Of a stretch of DNA of 64,000 nt, positions 54,072 to 63,499 are shown piece by piece. The stretch is taken from positions 8,796,501 through 8,860,500 of the forward strand of contig JAWIIG010000025.1 in assembly GCA_033557465.1 (NCBI GenBank). Direction: 5' to 3'. The notes below the pieces were generated by a model. The model made no database searches, was not told the DNA's origin, and saw nothing but the letters and a program-made list of their open reading frames with translations. This stretch comes from Ichthyophis bannanicus. Taxonomy: Eukaryota; Chordata; Amphibia; Gymnophiona; Ichthyophiidae. The stretch's first letter is position 1. Each line of letters begins with the position of its first letter. Position numbers and translations under genes: made by a program.

Positions 54072-55096
54072 TCCTTGCTCCCCTCCTGCTGCCTCGAGAT
54101 GTGGAGGAAGTCGTCTTGGCATCCAGGCGTCCCTCCACCCGGAAGTCCTACGCTCTTAAATGGCATCGGTTCTCCGTCTAGTGTGCTCAGCAGTCTCAGG
54201 ATCCCTTCTCCTGTTTGGTGGCAGTGGTCTTGCAATATTTGCTTTACCTCTCCAATCTTGGACTTAAGTCCAACTCTGTCAGAGTCCACCTCCGTGCTCT
54301 CTCTGCGCATCACATGCCGGTGGATGGCAGGCCTCTTTCCAGCCACCCTCTAGTGGCTCGTTTTCTCCGAGGCCGCCTCCTCCTTAAGCCGCCTTTGGGC
54401 CCACCAGCCCCTGACTGGGATCTGAACGTGGTGTTACAGCGGATTACCTGTCCGCCTTTTGAGCCTATGGCTACCTGTCCTCTTCGTTTTCTCTCTTGGA
54501 AAACCTTATTCTTGGTAGCCCTCACTTCTGCTAGACGCGTTAGTGAACTGCAGGCCCTAGTGTCTGATCCCCCTTACACTAGGTTCTACAGGAATAGGGT
54601 AGTCCACTAGGTTCTTCCAAAAGTGGTTTCCCCTTTTCACATCAACCAGGAGGTGGTACTTCCGACCTTCTTTCCCAGGCCACACTCCAGCCGAGCTGAA
54701 ATGGTCCTGCATACCCTGGACTGTAGGAGGGCGTTAACCTTCTACCTTGACCGTACGCGGGAGCACCGAAGGGCTGTTCAGCTCTTCGTGTCTTATGACC
54801 CCAATAAGTTGGGGCTCCCTGTCTCCAAGCGTACTCTGTCCATCTGGGTGGCTGACTGTATCGCTTGGGCTTATGGGGCAGGCGGCCTCTCGTTGGAGAG
54901 TCGAGTCACGGCTCATCGTGTTAGGGCGAAGGCTGCGTCAGTGGCTTACCTCCGCTCTGTTCCATTGGCAGACATCTGCCGGGCCGCTACTTGGTCTTCA
55001 AGCCAGACTTTTGCGGCCCATTACTGCCTGGAGAGGGAGTCCTGCAGGGACAGTGCTTTCGGACAGGCAGTCCTCCGTAATCTCTTTGAGGTATAG
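54062..55096 (+). pseudogene. DIRS tyrosine recombinase (A4), two stops
   Basis: Single frame (-1 relative to RT), also open upstream to 52,235. TAG at 54,179-54,181 replaces Trp of the VWC block; a small deletion and TAG at 54,608-54,610 interrupt the RTHLKFLPK region. Catalytic residues: Arg 54,536 (TSARRVSEL), His 54,914 and Arg 54,923 (AHRVRAKAAS), Trp in ATWSSSQ, Tyr 55,022 (AHYCLERES). Ends RNLFEV-TAG. Confidence 0.88.
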
Positions 55097-55235
55097 GCAA
55101 CTCCTACCCTCCGTCCCGGATGTTGGGCTACCGGTTGGAGGCGTATTCAGAGAAGATTCCTTCCTTCTGTGCTACTGAGCTTGAGGGAGCTCCTTTTTTG
55201 GGCTTAGGGTCTCCGGTAGCCTTAAGCTTGGGAGT

Positions 55236-55334
55236 CCCATATCTGAGGACTGACTTCCTGCTTGGTCCTGGAGAAAGAGTAGTTACTCACCTGTAACCAG
55301 GTGTTCTCCAGGAGCAGCAGGAATCAGTCCTCAC
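55236..55334 (+). repeat. A4 internal complementary region
   Basis: CCCATATCTGAGGACTGACTTCCTGCTTGGTCCTGGAG is the complement of the A4 left terminus (one mismatch). AAAGAGTAGTTACTCACCTGTAACCAGGTGTTCTCCAGGAGCAGCAGGAATCAGTCCTCAC is the complement of its right terminus (one inserted C). Together they spell the complement of the joined ends. Confidence 0.92.
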
Positions 55335-55418
55335 AACCCTCCCTCCTCCCCTTGGAGTTGCAGTCCTATGATTTCGTTTTGCTAATTTTTTTGCTGTCTT
55401 TTAGCTATGTCATCAGAC

Positions 55419-55604
55419 TGAGCAAGATGGCACCCTTGGGCGGGAAGGGGACCGCGCATGCGCGCTGCAATTCCCAAAGGCTTTCTTTGAAAGCTGGGGA
55501 AAATTGCTCCGCGAGGGCTCCGTCGGCGCCGACGTCACCCATATGTGAGGACTGATTCCTGCTGCTCCTGGAGAACACCTGTTACAGGTGAGTAACTACT
55601 CTTT
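55419..55604 (+). repeat. A4 right inverted terminal repeat
   Basis: Complement of the left ITR, palindrome at 55,521-55,534. The last ~30 bp (ACACCTGTTACAGGTGAGTAACTACTCTTT) have no left-end partner, only the ICR. Contains CAG|GTGAGT at about 55,586. Confidence 0.92.
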
Positions 55605-56340
55605 TTGACCCTTTTCTTCAAGAGCCCAAAAGAGCAGAATATTCCTCATTGGTTAGTCATGCTCAAAATATCTCTAGGTTCCTTACTCGTGCTTCCCTAG
55701 ACTCCTTTGAGTCTGTTATTTATTTATTTATTTTATTTATTACAGTTTCTTATATACCGTACTATTCGATATCAACGCGGTTTACCTTATAACAAAAAGA
55801 CCATAACAAGCTGTTTGGTTTTACATAGAACAGGAGTACAAACTTGGATAACAGGGGTGAACTATGTACATGAAATAATTACAAAGAGCAAGATTAAGCA
55901 ACAATAACATAAGGAAAATATGTGCATAAATTGTTTAAAAGATTTTTAAACAATTTATAGCTATAGCAGAACTTCTACTATAGCTATAGGGGCACGACGT
56001 AAAGCCTGGCTCCAATTTCAGACTTGGACAAATGGGCACAAGAAAGACTGGGAAATACTCCTTGCACTGGAGAAAATCTTTTAAACAAGGAGTCTTTACT
56101 CCAAGTTGCTCAGTTAACCACTGGCATTCCTGTTTCTAGAGGCTGTTCTACGCCTTCCTCTTTCCCAGTTGGTAGGAAATGTCCTAGCAAACTTTCTTCC
56201 CCTAGGGGGAAAAGTTTTATCCATCTTCTGCCCATCATACAGATGTTTCCAAACAGGGGAAACATCGCACTGCTCTACACAAACCACAACCTCAACAGGG
56301 TCATCAAACCCAGCAGTTGCAGGGTTTCAGATAGATTATC
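55605..56340 (+). pseudogene. DIRS gag (B3), 3' part with L2 insertion
   Basis: Resumes where 49,841 stops: FLQEPKRAEYSSLVSHAQNISRFLTRASLDSFESV, then the L2 fragment, then TIAIGARRKAWLQFQTWTNGHKKD-like sequence and RLGNTPCTGENLLNKESLLQVAQL in another frame. Matches B1 gag 32,130-32,430. Confidence 0.75.
55717..55967 (-). mobile_element. L2-like LINE 3' end (minus) in B3 gag
   Basis: (ATTT)n head at 55,717-55,740 is the complement of the LINE tail; then the complement of GTAAACCGCGTTGATATCGAATAGTACGGTATATAAG, the 3' UTR seen at 41,680-41,735. Only UTR is present. Gag coding resumes at about 55,968. Confidence 0.85.
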
Positions 56341-58690
56341 ATTACATCTCCTGTTTGGTGGTTAGAGTTGCTGTCTGCCTCTTTTCACTTGAAGCATCTA
56401 CACTAATTTCATCCTAAATTCTCCTGGAACTCTTCACGAGACATCCTTTCTTTTGCTCTAAGAGTCTTTATGATGATCATGCCTATACTTAACAGGTTTC
56501 TCTTGCTCTTTCTGGGAAAAGAGAAGTGACAACTATCCATAACACAGTTTTTCCCTGTACTAGCATGTATCATCTTACCTCTCAGAGACTTACTACATAG
56601 TCAGTCTCCTTCAACTCTGTCTTACCTCCCTCTTACTACAACAATCGGTTTGTAAGAGTGGCTCTATTACACTGGTAAGCCCCTATGGTCCTCTACCTAT
56701 TCCACAAGGGGATTTTCCCTTCCAGAGTTGTCTCCTCTTTTTTTTCTTACTTTAGGGCAGCTCATCAGACAATAAGGGAGTCTTACCACTCCTACTTATG
56801 TCTGTTCCTTCTTTTTCCCAATCTAAAAAAAAAAAGGGAGAATTTTTTTTTCCGCTGCCCTGGTAGTTGCTGCAAATGCAGCAATTCCTAGTGGTTAGCC
56901 CACTGGTTCTGTTCACCACACAATCAGGGTTTCTCCTCCACTAGCAATCCTTCTAGCCTCAGTGCTAAACCCCAAACAGGTTATCAACCTTTTTTGGAAA
57001 CCCTCTTATCACAGACTTGTTGGTTGACTTCTATTCTTCACCCCCTTATTTTGGCAGAATAGTTTGTTACCTACTGGCTTTAAACAGCCATTTTTTTCTT
57101 CTAACCAACCTGCAACATGCTCTCTGCAACTCTACAGAGTAGCTTTGCACTATGGGCCCTTGCTAGAGAGCATTAGTATCTTGCCTAGCAGATAATCCCA
57201 GATGGTTAGGAGGGGTTCATCCAGTCATGTCCCATAACTGGCAGGTGTTCCCTGCCCTCAACCATCTCATCTAAAATCTCTTTTTGAGACAAAAGACACA
57301 GGCCTTTCATCACGTGAAAACCTAAAGAGTGGCCAATTCCCTGGCTTGGTCCATATCTCCTTTGGACTCCTCGCCAGGGATAGTTTTCTTTCAGTGGCAG
57401 CTCAAGGATGCCTGATACCCTTCTTGCCCTTATAGGCGGGTCACTATGGTATCTTATTCCAGTGGCGTCCTCTGTCCATTCACCATACTGCAGTTCTGGA
57501 GAGATCTGGACTTGCTGCCTGCAGACTGAAGTTATCCTCTGCATTTTTCACGTAAGCCATCCTGGTTATTCAAGAGCTCGAATTTTTAAAGGAATCTAGA
57601 CTCCTTCTTGTCAGGGAGACCATTCCTCTGACTCTGTCAATCATAACCAGGGAAAGAAGATTCTCTATGCATCTATTCAAGCAGGTATCATCCTTCTTGC
57701 TATTAGATGAATCTTTTTCTCTCCCCATATTCCTATGGGGATCTAGTTATACAGGCATGTCTCCATCCACATACGTGGAGACGTGTCTATATGTCTACAT
57801 ATTTATATATAGATATAGATATATATGTGTATCTTCTGCCCATGTATATCTCTGTGTGTGTGTGTGTAATATATATATATCTGTCGAGATATATCTTTTA
57901 GGTAGATATGTATCTACGTACTTATCTATCTGTCTAGGTTCAGATATTCATATATTCCTATATGACCCTGACAGATGGGCACTACCCCTGTCAATGCTGT
58001 GCCAGCATGCATAGGGTTCTACACATACAACCACTCCCTGTGGTAAATAGCAAACCTTTTTCTTACCATAACCTTTCACGGTTAGGTACCTCTGAAGCTC
58101 CCCATGCACCTTTTTTTCTTTCCTATTTGACCCCATTTAGGAAAGACATTGCGGATCTTCAGTTAATCTAACGCTGTAATGCTTCTTAAGTCTGTCCTTA
58201 CTTTGTTATTGGATATAGGGGTCTCCATACCCCTTCTCTCCTACAGGGACTATTTCCATTGTCAGTCCAAATCGGTCAGAGTTATTTTTCCTTTTGGTCC
58301 TAGCATTGGACTGTTCTTCGACCAAAAGGGCTTAAGTGCTGTCTAATAGTACCTTCTGTGTTTTCCGCTGAAGCCCTACCTCATTATACTACCCCAGTTT
58401 CCCCTGGGGCTATTTCTCACCCTGAAGGGTTCTGACCTCCACTTGTTTTTTTTTTCTACAGTTTATTACCTCTACTTCACAGTGAGGTGTACTCCTTGAG
58501 GATCTTATACTGGCTCTTCTAACAGATCCATATGAACCTCAATAGACTTTTTACAATGCCACCAAGGGAGGTCCATATTAGAATATTGCGTTCAGTATTT
58601 TACTACTAAATGTCATCTATACAGGATCTTCCTCTTCAGAAGTCCTGTTCTAGTCTAGCTGTTCCACAGCACCTTTCTGTAATTCAACTC
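56341..58690 (+). pseudogene. DIRS RT-RNase H and recombinase remnants (B3)
   Basis: Heavily decayed. A trace of RNase H is visible at 57,110-57,200 (CTCTGCAACTCTACAGAGTAGCTTTGCACTATGGGCCCTTGCTAGAGAGCAT, compare B1 33,985-34,030). The recombinase end is visible at 58,650-58,690 (TAGCTGTTCCACAGCACCTTTCTGTAATTCAACTCCTACCC). It is far more diverged than B3's gag and ITRs, which is odd. A simple-sequence (TA/TG/TATC) tract lies inside at 57,790-57,960. Confidence 0.55.
57790..57960. repeat. Simple repeat, TATA/TG-rich
   Basis: Mixed (TATATC), (TG)9 at about 57,852-57,869 and (AT)n runs with TATCTG/TATCTA variants. Microsatellite within decayed B3 sequence. Confidence 0.8.
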
Positions 58691-58791
58691 CTACCCTCCA
58701 GCCCCAGGATGCCTGAGGTTCTGAGGAGTAGCATGGCTCATGCTAGATTCGCAACATGCTAGGACTCCCTCCCGGCATCTTAGCTTGGGAG

Positions 58792-59167
58792 TCCCCATAT
58801 GTGGACTCGTTCCTGCTTGTTCCTGGAGATAGCACAGTTACTTACCTGTAACAGGTGATCTCTGGGAACAGCAGGAATAAGTCTTCACAACCCACCCACC
58901 TCCCCTAGGAGTTGCATTTCTCTATCTCTATCTTTCCCTTTCTTGCTCTCTCTCTCTCTTTGTCTCAGCTTTAAAACTTAACTGAGGAGAGGCAGTTGGG
59001 AAAGGCGGGAAGGCAGCATGCAGGCGTGTTGGGATGCTTCCAAAAGCGTTCTGATTGGACGCTGGGGAGCGTTCCCACGCAGACTCCGTTGGTACCACCG
59101 TACCCATATGTGAAGACTTATTCCTGCTGTTCCCAGAGATCACCTGTTACAGGTAAGTAACTGTGCT
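58792..59167 (+). repeat. B3 3' module: ICR (58,792-58,888) and right ITR (58,978-59,167)
   Basis: ICR: TCCCCATATGTGGACTCGTTCCTGCTTGTTCCTGGAGATAG joined to CACAGTTACTTACCTGTAACAGGTGATCTCTGGGAACAGCAGGAATAAGTCTTCAC. The right ITR ends CCTGTTACAGGTAAGTAACTGTGCT at 59,167, after which the CR1 3' tail resumes. Confidence 0.9.
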
Positions 59168-59236
59168 TTCTGGGCTTGATGGACCTTGGTCTGACCCAGT
59201 ATGGCATATCATATGTTCTTATGCCTGTAGCTGGGA

Positions 59237-59603
59237 AGTCCCATATATGAGGACTGACCTCCTGCTTGTTCCTGGAGAAAGCATAGTTACTCACCTGTAA
59301 CAGGTGTTCTTCAGGGACAACAGGAATCAGTCCTCACAACCCTCCCTACTCCCCTTGGATTTGCTGTTCATTTTTGGCCATCTTCTTGGTTGGGCTCTAG
59401 CTATGGCACCTGACTGTGCAAGATGCACCCTTGGGCGGGAAGGGGGGGCCACATATGCGTAGTGGCATCTTCCAAAGGCTTTCTTTGAAAGCTGAGGAGA
59501 TGCTTCCGTGAGGGCTCTGGCTCTGTCGGCGTTGACATCCATATGTGATGACTGATTCCTGCTGTCTTTGGAGAACACCTATTGCAGGTGAGTAACTACG
59601 CTT
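59237..59603 (+). repeat. A3 3' module: ICR (59,237-59,337) and right ITR (about 59,415-59,603)
   Basis: ICR: CCCATATATGAGGACTGACCTCCTGCTTGTTCCTGGAGAAAGC joined to ATAGTTACTCACCTGTAACAGGTGTTCTTCAGGGACAACAGGAATCAGTCCTCAC. The right ITR carries CTTTGAAAGCTGAGGAGATGCTTCCGTGAGGG, matching the A3 left ITR's GGAAGCATTTCCTCAGCTTTCAAAG better than A4's. This supports its being A3's own end. Confidence 0.87.
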
Positions 59604-60195
59604 CAACCAAAAGAAAATCTCAGCTTATCAATTCAATATAATTAATATCTTAATTTGCCGTTATCACCACAGAATTAAAGGGTCATCATATATAGATCAT
59701 TTCCGATATATATCAGTTAATGAATCATCATCATCTGTTACAATCATCAGTTCATAAGAAGCTAATTTTTCAGTCTCCCTGCAATATATCGCCACTGTGC
59801 TCCCAGAAAATCTTACAATATCTGTGTATATGCTTATTGTCACTAAAAATATCAAACTGAAACACTTATTTTTGTTCATGAATTAGCACTGTTCTTTCAT
59901 TTTCAATATCTCTTCATTCCTGCTATATTGTTAATACATGACATGTTTCTAGCCTTCACTTTTCCCTAGGGTTTTAATTTCTTCTTAGCCTTGTAATGGT
60001 TTATAAATTCATAATGGCCCATTTTTTTACTTATTCTAAGAAGAGATTCAAACTGAGGCAAAGCAAAGGCTCAAACATATGTCCTATATTGATACTGCAG
60101 CAGGAATGCCAAGATATTAAACCTTGAGCGAATATTGCTAATTCATAAACAGAAATAAGTGAAGTGTTTTTGTTTGCACTTATCCACATTGAAAT
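59604..60195. other. Intron, no recognised feature
   Basis: AT-rich. A 60-codon minus-strand frame (59,697-59,879) matches nothing I know. Possibly unique IPO5 intron. Confidence 0.45.
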
Positions 60196-60199
60196 TTCA

Positions 60200-60720
60200 T
60201 CTTCTTATAGCTTAAAATATCAAAGTTATGCACTTAGGGAAGAACAACTCAAACTACAGTTACACAATGCTAGGTTCCATATTACAAACCACCACCCAGG
60301 AAAAGGATCTAAACGTCACAGTGGAAAATGTTGAAACCCTCTGCCCAGTGTGTGCAACTGCAGCCAGGAAAGCAAATAGAATGCTAGGAATCGTAAGTAA
60401 AGGAATGTAGAATAAAACGAAGGATATTATGTCTCTTTATCACTCCATGGTGTGACTAAACCTTGAATATTGTGTGCAGTTCTGGTTACCTTATCTTAAA
60501 AAGGATATAGCAGAAATAGAAAAGTTACAGAGAAAAGCCACCTAAATGATAAAGGGGATGGAAGAATACCCCTATGAAGAGAGGCTAAAAAGGTTAGGAT
60601 CCTTTAACCTTGCTGGAAATCTGACAAGTACTTGTGACCTGGATTGACCACTGTTGGAAATGGGATACTGGGCTTGATGGACCCCTTTGTCTGATCCAGT
60701 ATGTTATCTTATGATGATAT
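60200..60720 (+). mobile_element. CR1 LINE 3' fragment with internal deletion
   Basis: Encodes KVMHLGKNNSNYSYTMLG, EKDLNVTVENVE, AARKANRMLGIVSKG, then with stops LEYCVQFWLPYLKKDIAEIEKLQRKAT and [16 protein letters not shown]. It then jumps to the 3' tail GACCTGGATTGACCACTGTTGG...GATACTGGGCTTGATGGACCCC, omitting the FFTxRV block. Ends near TATCTTATGATGATAT. Confidence 0.82.
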
Positions 60721-61240
60721 GACATTATAATAGATTTTCTGGTAGTGTAGTGATATATTACAAAAATATTGAACTAATTTTTTATGGAGATGATTCATCA
60801 ACTGATGTGTAATTTCAGCAGGGCCAGCCGTAGGAATGTTTGAGCCTGTCTTTTTGCACATGGCCCCACTTCCTCAGTGCAGTAGGGGAGATCTCCAAGT
60901 CCCACCAGCTGAAGAAATCTGAACTACACGTAGCACCTGTCTTCTTTGGTGCTACCACACTCTCCAGCCCTGCAGCAGAAATCATAACTAATAAGCAAAG
61001 GGCCTCAGATATCCATTCTCTCCTCAAAGGTCCTGCTGATCACTCCCCTTTGTCTCATACTTTTCGTCTCAAGGGGTATGACTGGTAGGGCCATGGAGGC
61101 ACTTGGGTCTCTGATGTGGCCTCACTGCTCTTGCCGCTACTGTTGCCATTGTTGCTGCAAGGCTGAGGAAGGCAGCACCGGTGTCTGTGGGCAGTAGGTC
61201 AGTTAGTTCATCACTCAGTTGCTGAGGCAGGTGAAGAATT
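60721..61240. other. Intron; possible non-autonomous DNA transposon end
   Basis: CAGCAGGGCCAGCCGTAGGAATGTTTGAGCCTG at 60,817 resembles CAGGGCCGGCC-type transposon termini, but I could not find a matching opposite end. Otherwise nothing recognised. Confidence 0.3.
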
Positions 61241-61934
61241 AAAAAGACCGTATTGCATGGGATGGGGAGGTTGAGCAGGAGCTGGAGGGGAAATGCAGGA
61301 GCACATGGTATGGGAAGGAAAGACAGGAGCCACTGGTTGCAGGGATGGGAATAAGGAGGAGACGGAGTGGGGAGAGACTAGACAGAGGGGAGGGAGGAGA
61401 TAGGAAGATGGAGGGGGACATGCTGGACACGGGGTCCTAGGAAGACAGTGGAAAGATGCTGGACACATATGGTCATAAATAGATGGAATAGAGATAGTGG
61501 GGGAATCGCTGGATGCGTGATGAAGATGAACAGGAGATGGAGACCTGCTGGACACAGTGCGTCACAGGGAGACAGAATGCTGGATACGGGAAAGAGAGCA
61601 TAGGAATATGGAAGGGAGCTGAGAAAAAACAGCAGAGGGAAATGGGTATGGGTAAGTGATGGGGAGTGAAGGAAGATACGCTGTACAATATGAGAAAGGA
61701 GAAAGTTTGGGGAATAAGGCTGAAGAGGGAGAGAGATAGAGAATGGGATAGTTGGGGTTAAGATTGAAAAGTGGTAGGTATATTGAGGGCTGGGTGGAGA
61801 GGAGGGGAAATATGGGTATAGAGAGAAAAATAAATGGAAGGAAAAATCAGTATCAGATGAATGTGTTGGAGGAAGTGAAGATGATGGGAGGGGAGAAGAA
61901 GGCGGGAACTGGACTTGAGATCCTAGAGTTAAGA

Positions 61935-62360
61935 CAGCGGTTCCCAAACACTGGGTCATGACCCCAAATGGTGTTGCAAAATCTTCATTCGGTGTCGCGA
62001 TTGCACGTTGTGCATAGGGTTGTGGCGGTTGCCCTATTGGGTGTTTAGGCAAAGAAGAGGCAGCACGAAGTAAGGCAATTGCTCCCAAAACAGCGCCGAC
62101 CGCCTCACTTCAAATCCAGCCTTCGTCCCCATCGGCGGCAATCAGATAGCACAGGTATGGGGTCTTTCCAATACAGCACGTGTGTGCCTCTAAGACCCTG
62201 CTGGCCATGCTTGTCCCACCCCCTTCTGACAGGACAAGTATGCATCAAAGGGGGTAGGACAGGGAGGGCTAATAGGACCTTAGAGGTGAACGCATTCCTG
62301 TATCAGAAAGGCCCCGCGTCTGTGCTATCTTTGATTGCTGGCGGCGGGGACAAGGACTGG
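61935..62360 (+). mobile_element. hAT-like element fragment (one end)
   Basis: CAGCGGTTCCCAAACACTGGGTCATGACCCCAAATGGTGTTGCAAAATC is a hAT-type terminus (CAG-GGTTCCCAAAC). A less purine-biased segment follows to about 62,360. No complementary right end found, so length and family are uncertain. Confidence 0.5.
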
Positions 62361-62689
62361 ATTTGAAGATAAGCTTATGGTATGCATCTTGGGGGGTTGG
62401 CAGATCAATGCAGGACAAGGGAAAGAAAGAAATGCAAAATCTGAGATATGGGGGTGGAGGAAGACTGAGTTGCTGGACGTGGGGGAGGTAGATATTGGGT
62501 GATAGAGTGGTGATCCTAGATATGGGGGGGGGGGGGATATAAGGAGAGAGAGGGGTGATGCCAGATATGGGGAAGAAGAGCCAAAGGAAAGAGATACACG
62601 TGCATTGCTATTTTCTGTTCTCAGCTTCTCTTTTCTTTCTCTCCTCTCCTTTTCTTATAATTGATGGCGTTCTTTTCTTTTTTGTGCTT

Positions 62690-62785
62690 GTTTTAATTAA
62701 CTTGCCTGATTTTATTTATTGTAAACCGCTCAGATGCCTACGGTATTGAGCGGTATAACAAGTTTTAATAAATCTAAATCTACTG
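62690..62785 (+). mobile_element. L2-like LINE 3' UTR fragment
   Basis: TTTATTGTAAACCGCTCAGATGCCTACGGTATTGAGCGGTATAACAAGTTTTAATAAATCTAAATCTA: same layout as the LINE 3' end at 41,675-41,735. Confidence 0.75.
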
Positions 62786-63499
62786 AGGCTAGGGAGATGC
62801 TAGACAGGGAATAGGGAGAGAAAAAAGGGAAAGATGTTGGGCATAGAAGGGGAGAGGAGGAGAGAAGGGGGAAAATATTGGGTGACAGTGGTGATGCTGG
62901 ATATGAGGGGGGATATGAGACAAAGGGGTGATGCTGGACTTCAGGGGAGAAAAGGAAGACAGGAGTGATGCTAGATGTGGGGAGGAAGGGCCAAAGAAGA
63001 TAGAAATGCTGAGGTTAGGGACAGAGAGAAGGGATATGCTAGATGTGGTTGAATATGGAGATAGAGAAGGGGAAAGAGGGAGGGAGGAACATGTTGGGCA
63101 GGGAGGGGGATGGGGTGAGAGGTTAGGAAAGTGGGGAATAAGAGGCTGGGGAAAGAGGTAGAGGATAGGATGAGGGTTGGAGAACTATGATGAACACAGT
63201 AAAAAAAAAAAAAAAAGAGGCATTAAGGACTGGATAGTAAGGAGGAAGAGGCGTGAAATCTGGACAGAGTGATGACATAAATGGAAGGAAAGCTGAAAGG
63301 AAAAGGTCAATGTCTGAGATGGATGTAGGAGAGCAAGTGAAGAAGACAAGAGGGGAGAGAAGTGGCAGATGGATTGCAGACTCAGGAAGAGAGTTAAGAG
63401 AAGATGGAGACCACAGAAACCAGACACCGGGGCCAAGGCAATTTGAAAAATTAAAATAGCCAGCCACAAAGGTAAAGAACTTATTTTCAGTTTAATTAC

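Larger units (their letters stand above)
49842..55604 (+). mobile_element. DIRS retrotransposon copy A4, complete (5.76 kb)
   Basis: The reference copy for this window: left ITR 49,842-50,000; gag from 50,239; RT-RH from about 52,146; recombinase to 55,096; ICR 55,236-55,334; right ITR 55,419-55,604. Flanks are the interrupted gag of B3 (ATTGCTT / TTGACCC) with no target duplication, as expected for recombinase-mediated integration. Coding damage is light: one gag frameshift plus stops, one stop in RT-RH, two stops and a small deletion in the recombinase. Confidence 0.93.
47940..59167 (+). mobile_element. DIRS copy B3, split by A4
   Basis: Family B element made of 47,940-49,841 (left ITR and most of gag) and 55,605-59,167 (end of gag, degraded RT-RH and recombinase, ICR, right ITR). 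Gag homology to B1 continues across the gap: GAGGTCACAAAGAAATTATTGCTT before A4, CCCTTTTCTTCAAGAGCCC after it. An L2 3' end (55,717-55,967) is a further insertion. Net length about 5.4 kb. Confidence 0.88.
47332..59221. mobile_element. Head-to-head CR1 3'-end element (split by B3)
   Basis: The left part (47,332-47,939) starts TAAGAACATAAGAACAGAAG and reads as a minus-strand CR1 3' end: complement gives [37 protein letters not shown], then an internal deletion to GGATACTGGGCTTGATGGACC. At about 47,605 it switches to plus-strand CR1 C-terminus (TSSDYKKTRGHAMKLQGNLF, KYFFTQRVIKLWN). This runs to TGGCCACTGTTGGAAGCAGGA, is interrupted by B3, and resumes at 59,168 as CTGGGCTTGATGGACCTTGGTCTGACCCAGTATGGCATAT...GTTCTTAT. 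Both outer ends are CR1 3' tails. Confidence 0.82.
42288..59603 (+). mobile_element. DIRS copy A3, split by an 11.9-kb nested insertion
   Basis: Family A element made of 42,288-47,331 (left ITR, gag, RT-RH, recombinase) and 59,222-59,603 (ICR and right ITR). The left piece stops about 150 bp after the recombinase. The right piece starts at GCCTGTAGCTGGGAAGTCCC, which is the expected next sequence (compare A2 at 20,395-20,415). Between them lies a head-to-head CR1 element containing B3, itself containing A4. Net element length about 5.4 kb. Confidence 0.88.
61241..63450. repeat. Purine-rich degenerate repeat region
   Basis: Plus strand is strongly G+A-rich with recurring words such as GATGCTGGACA, GATGCTAGATGTGG, GGTGATGCTGGA, GGAGAGA and AGATATGGGG at irregular spacing. 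It looks like a decayed tandem array or expanded simple sequence. The long minus-strand Pro/Ser-rich frames here (for example 61,378-62,088) are by-products. Interrupted by 61,935-62,360 and 62,690-62,780. Confidence 0.6.

Noticed and set aside
59697..59879. 60-codon minus-strand frame in unassigned intron
   Set aside because: Short, no splice-site context or recognisable family; could be an old repeat but not supportable.
60817..61240. Complete non-autonomous DNA transposon beginning CAGGGCCAGCC
   Set aside because: No complementary terminus or target duplication was found, so only a possible end is noted.
61378..62088. 236-codon minus-strand Pro/Ser-rich open frame
   Set aside because: Produced by the purine-rich repeat; low complexity, no domain.
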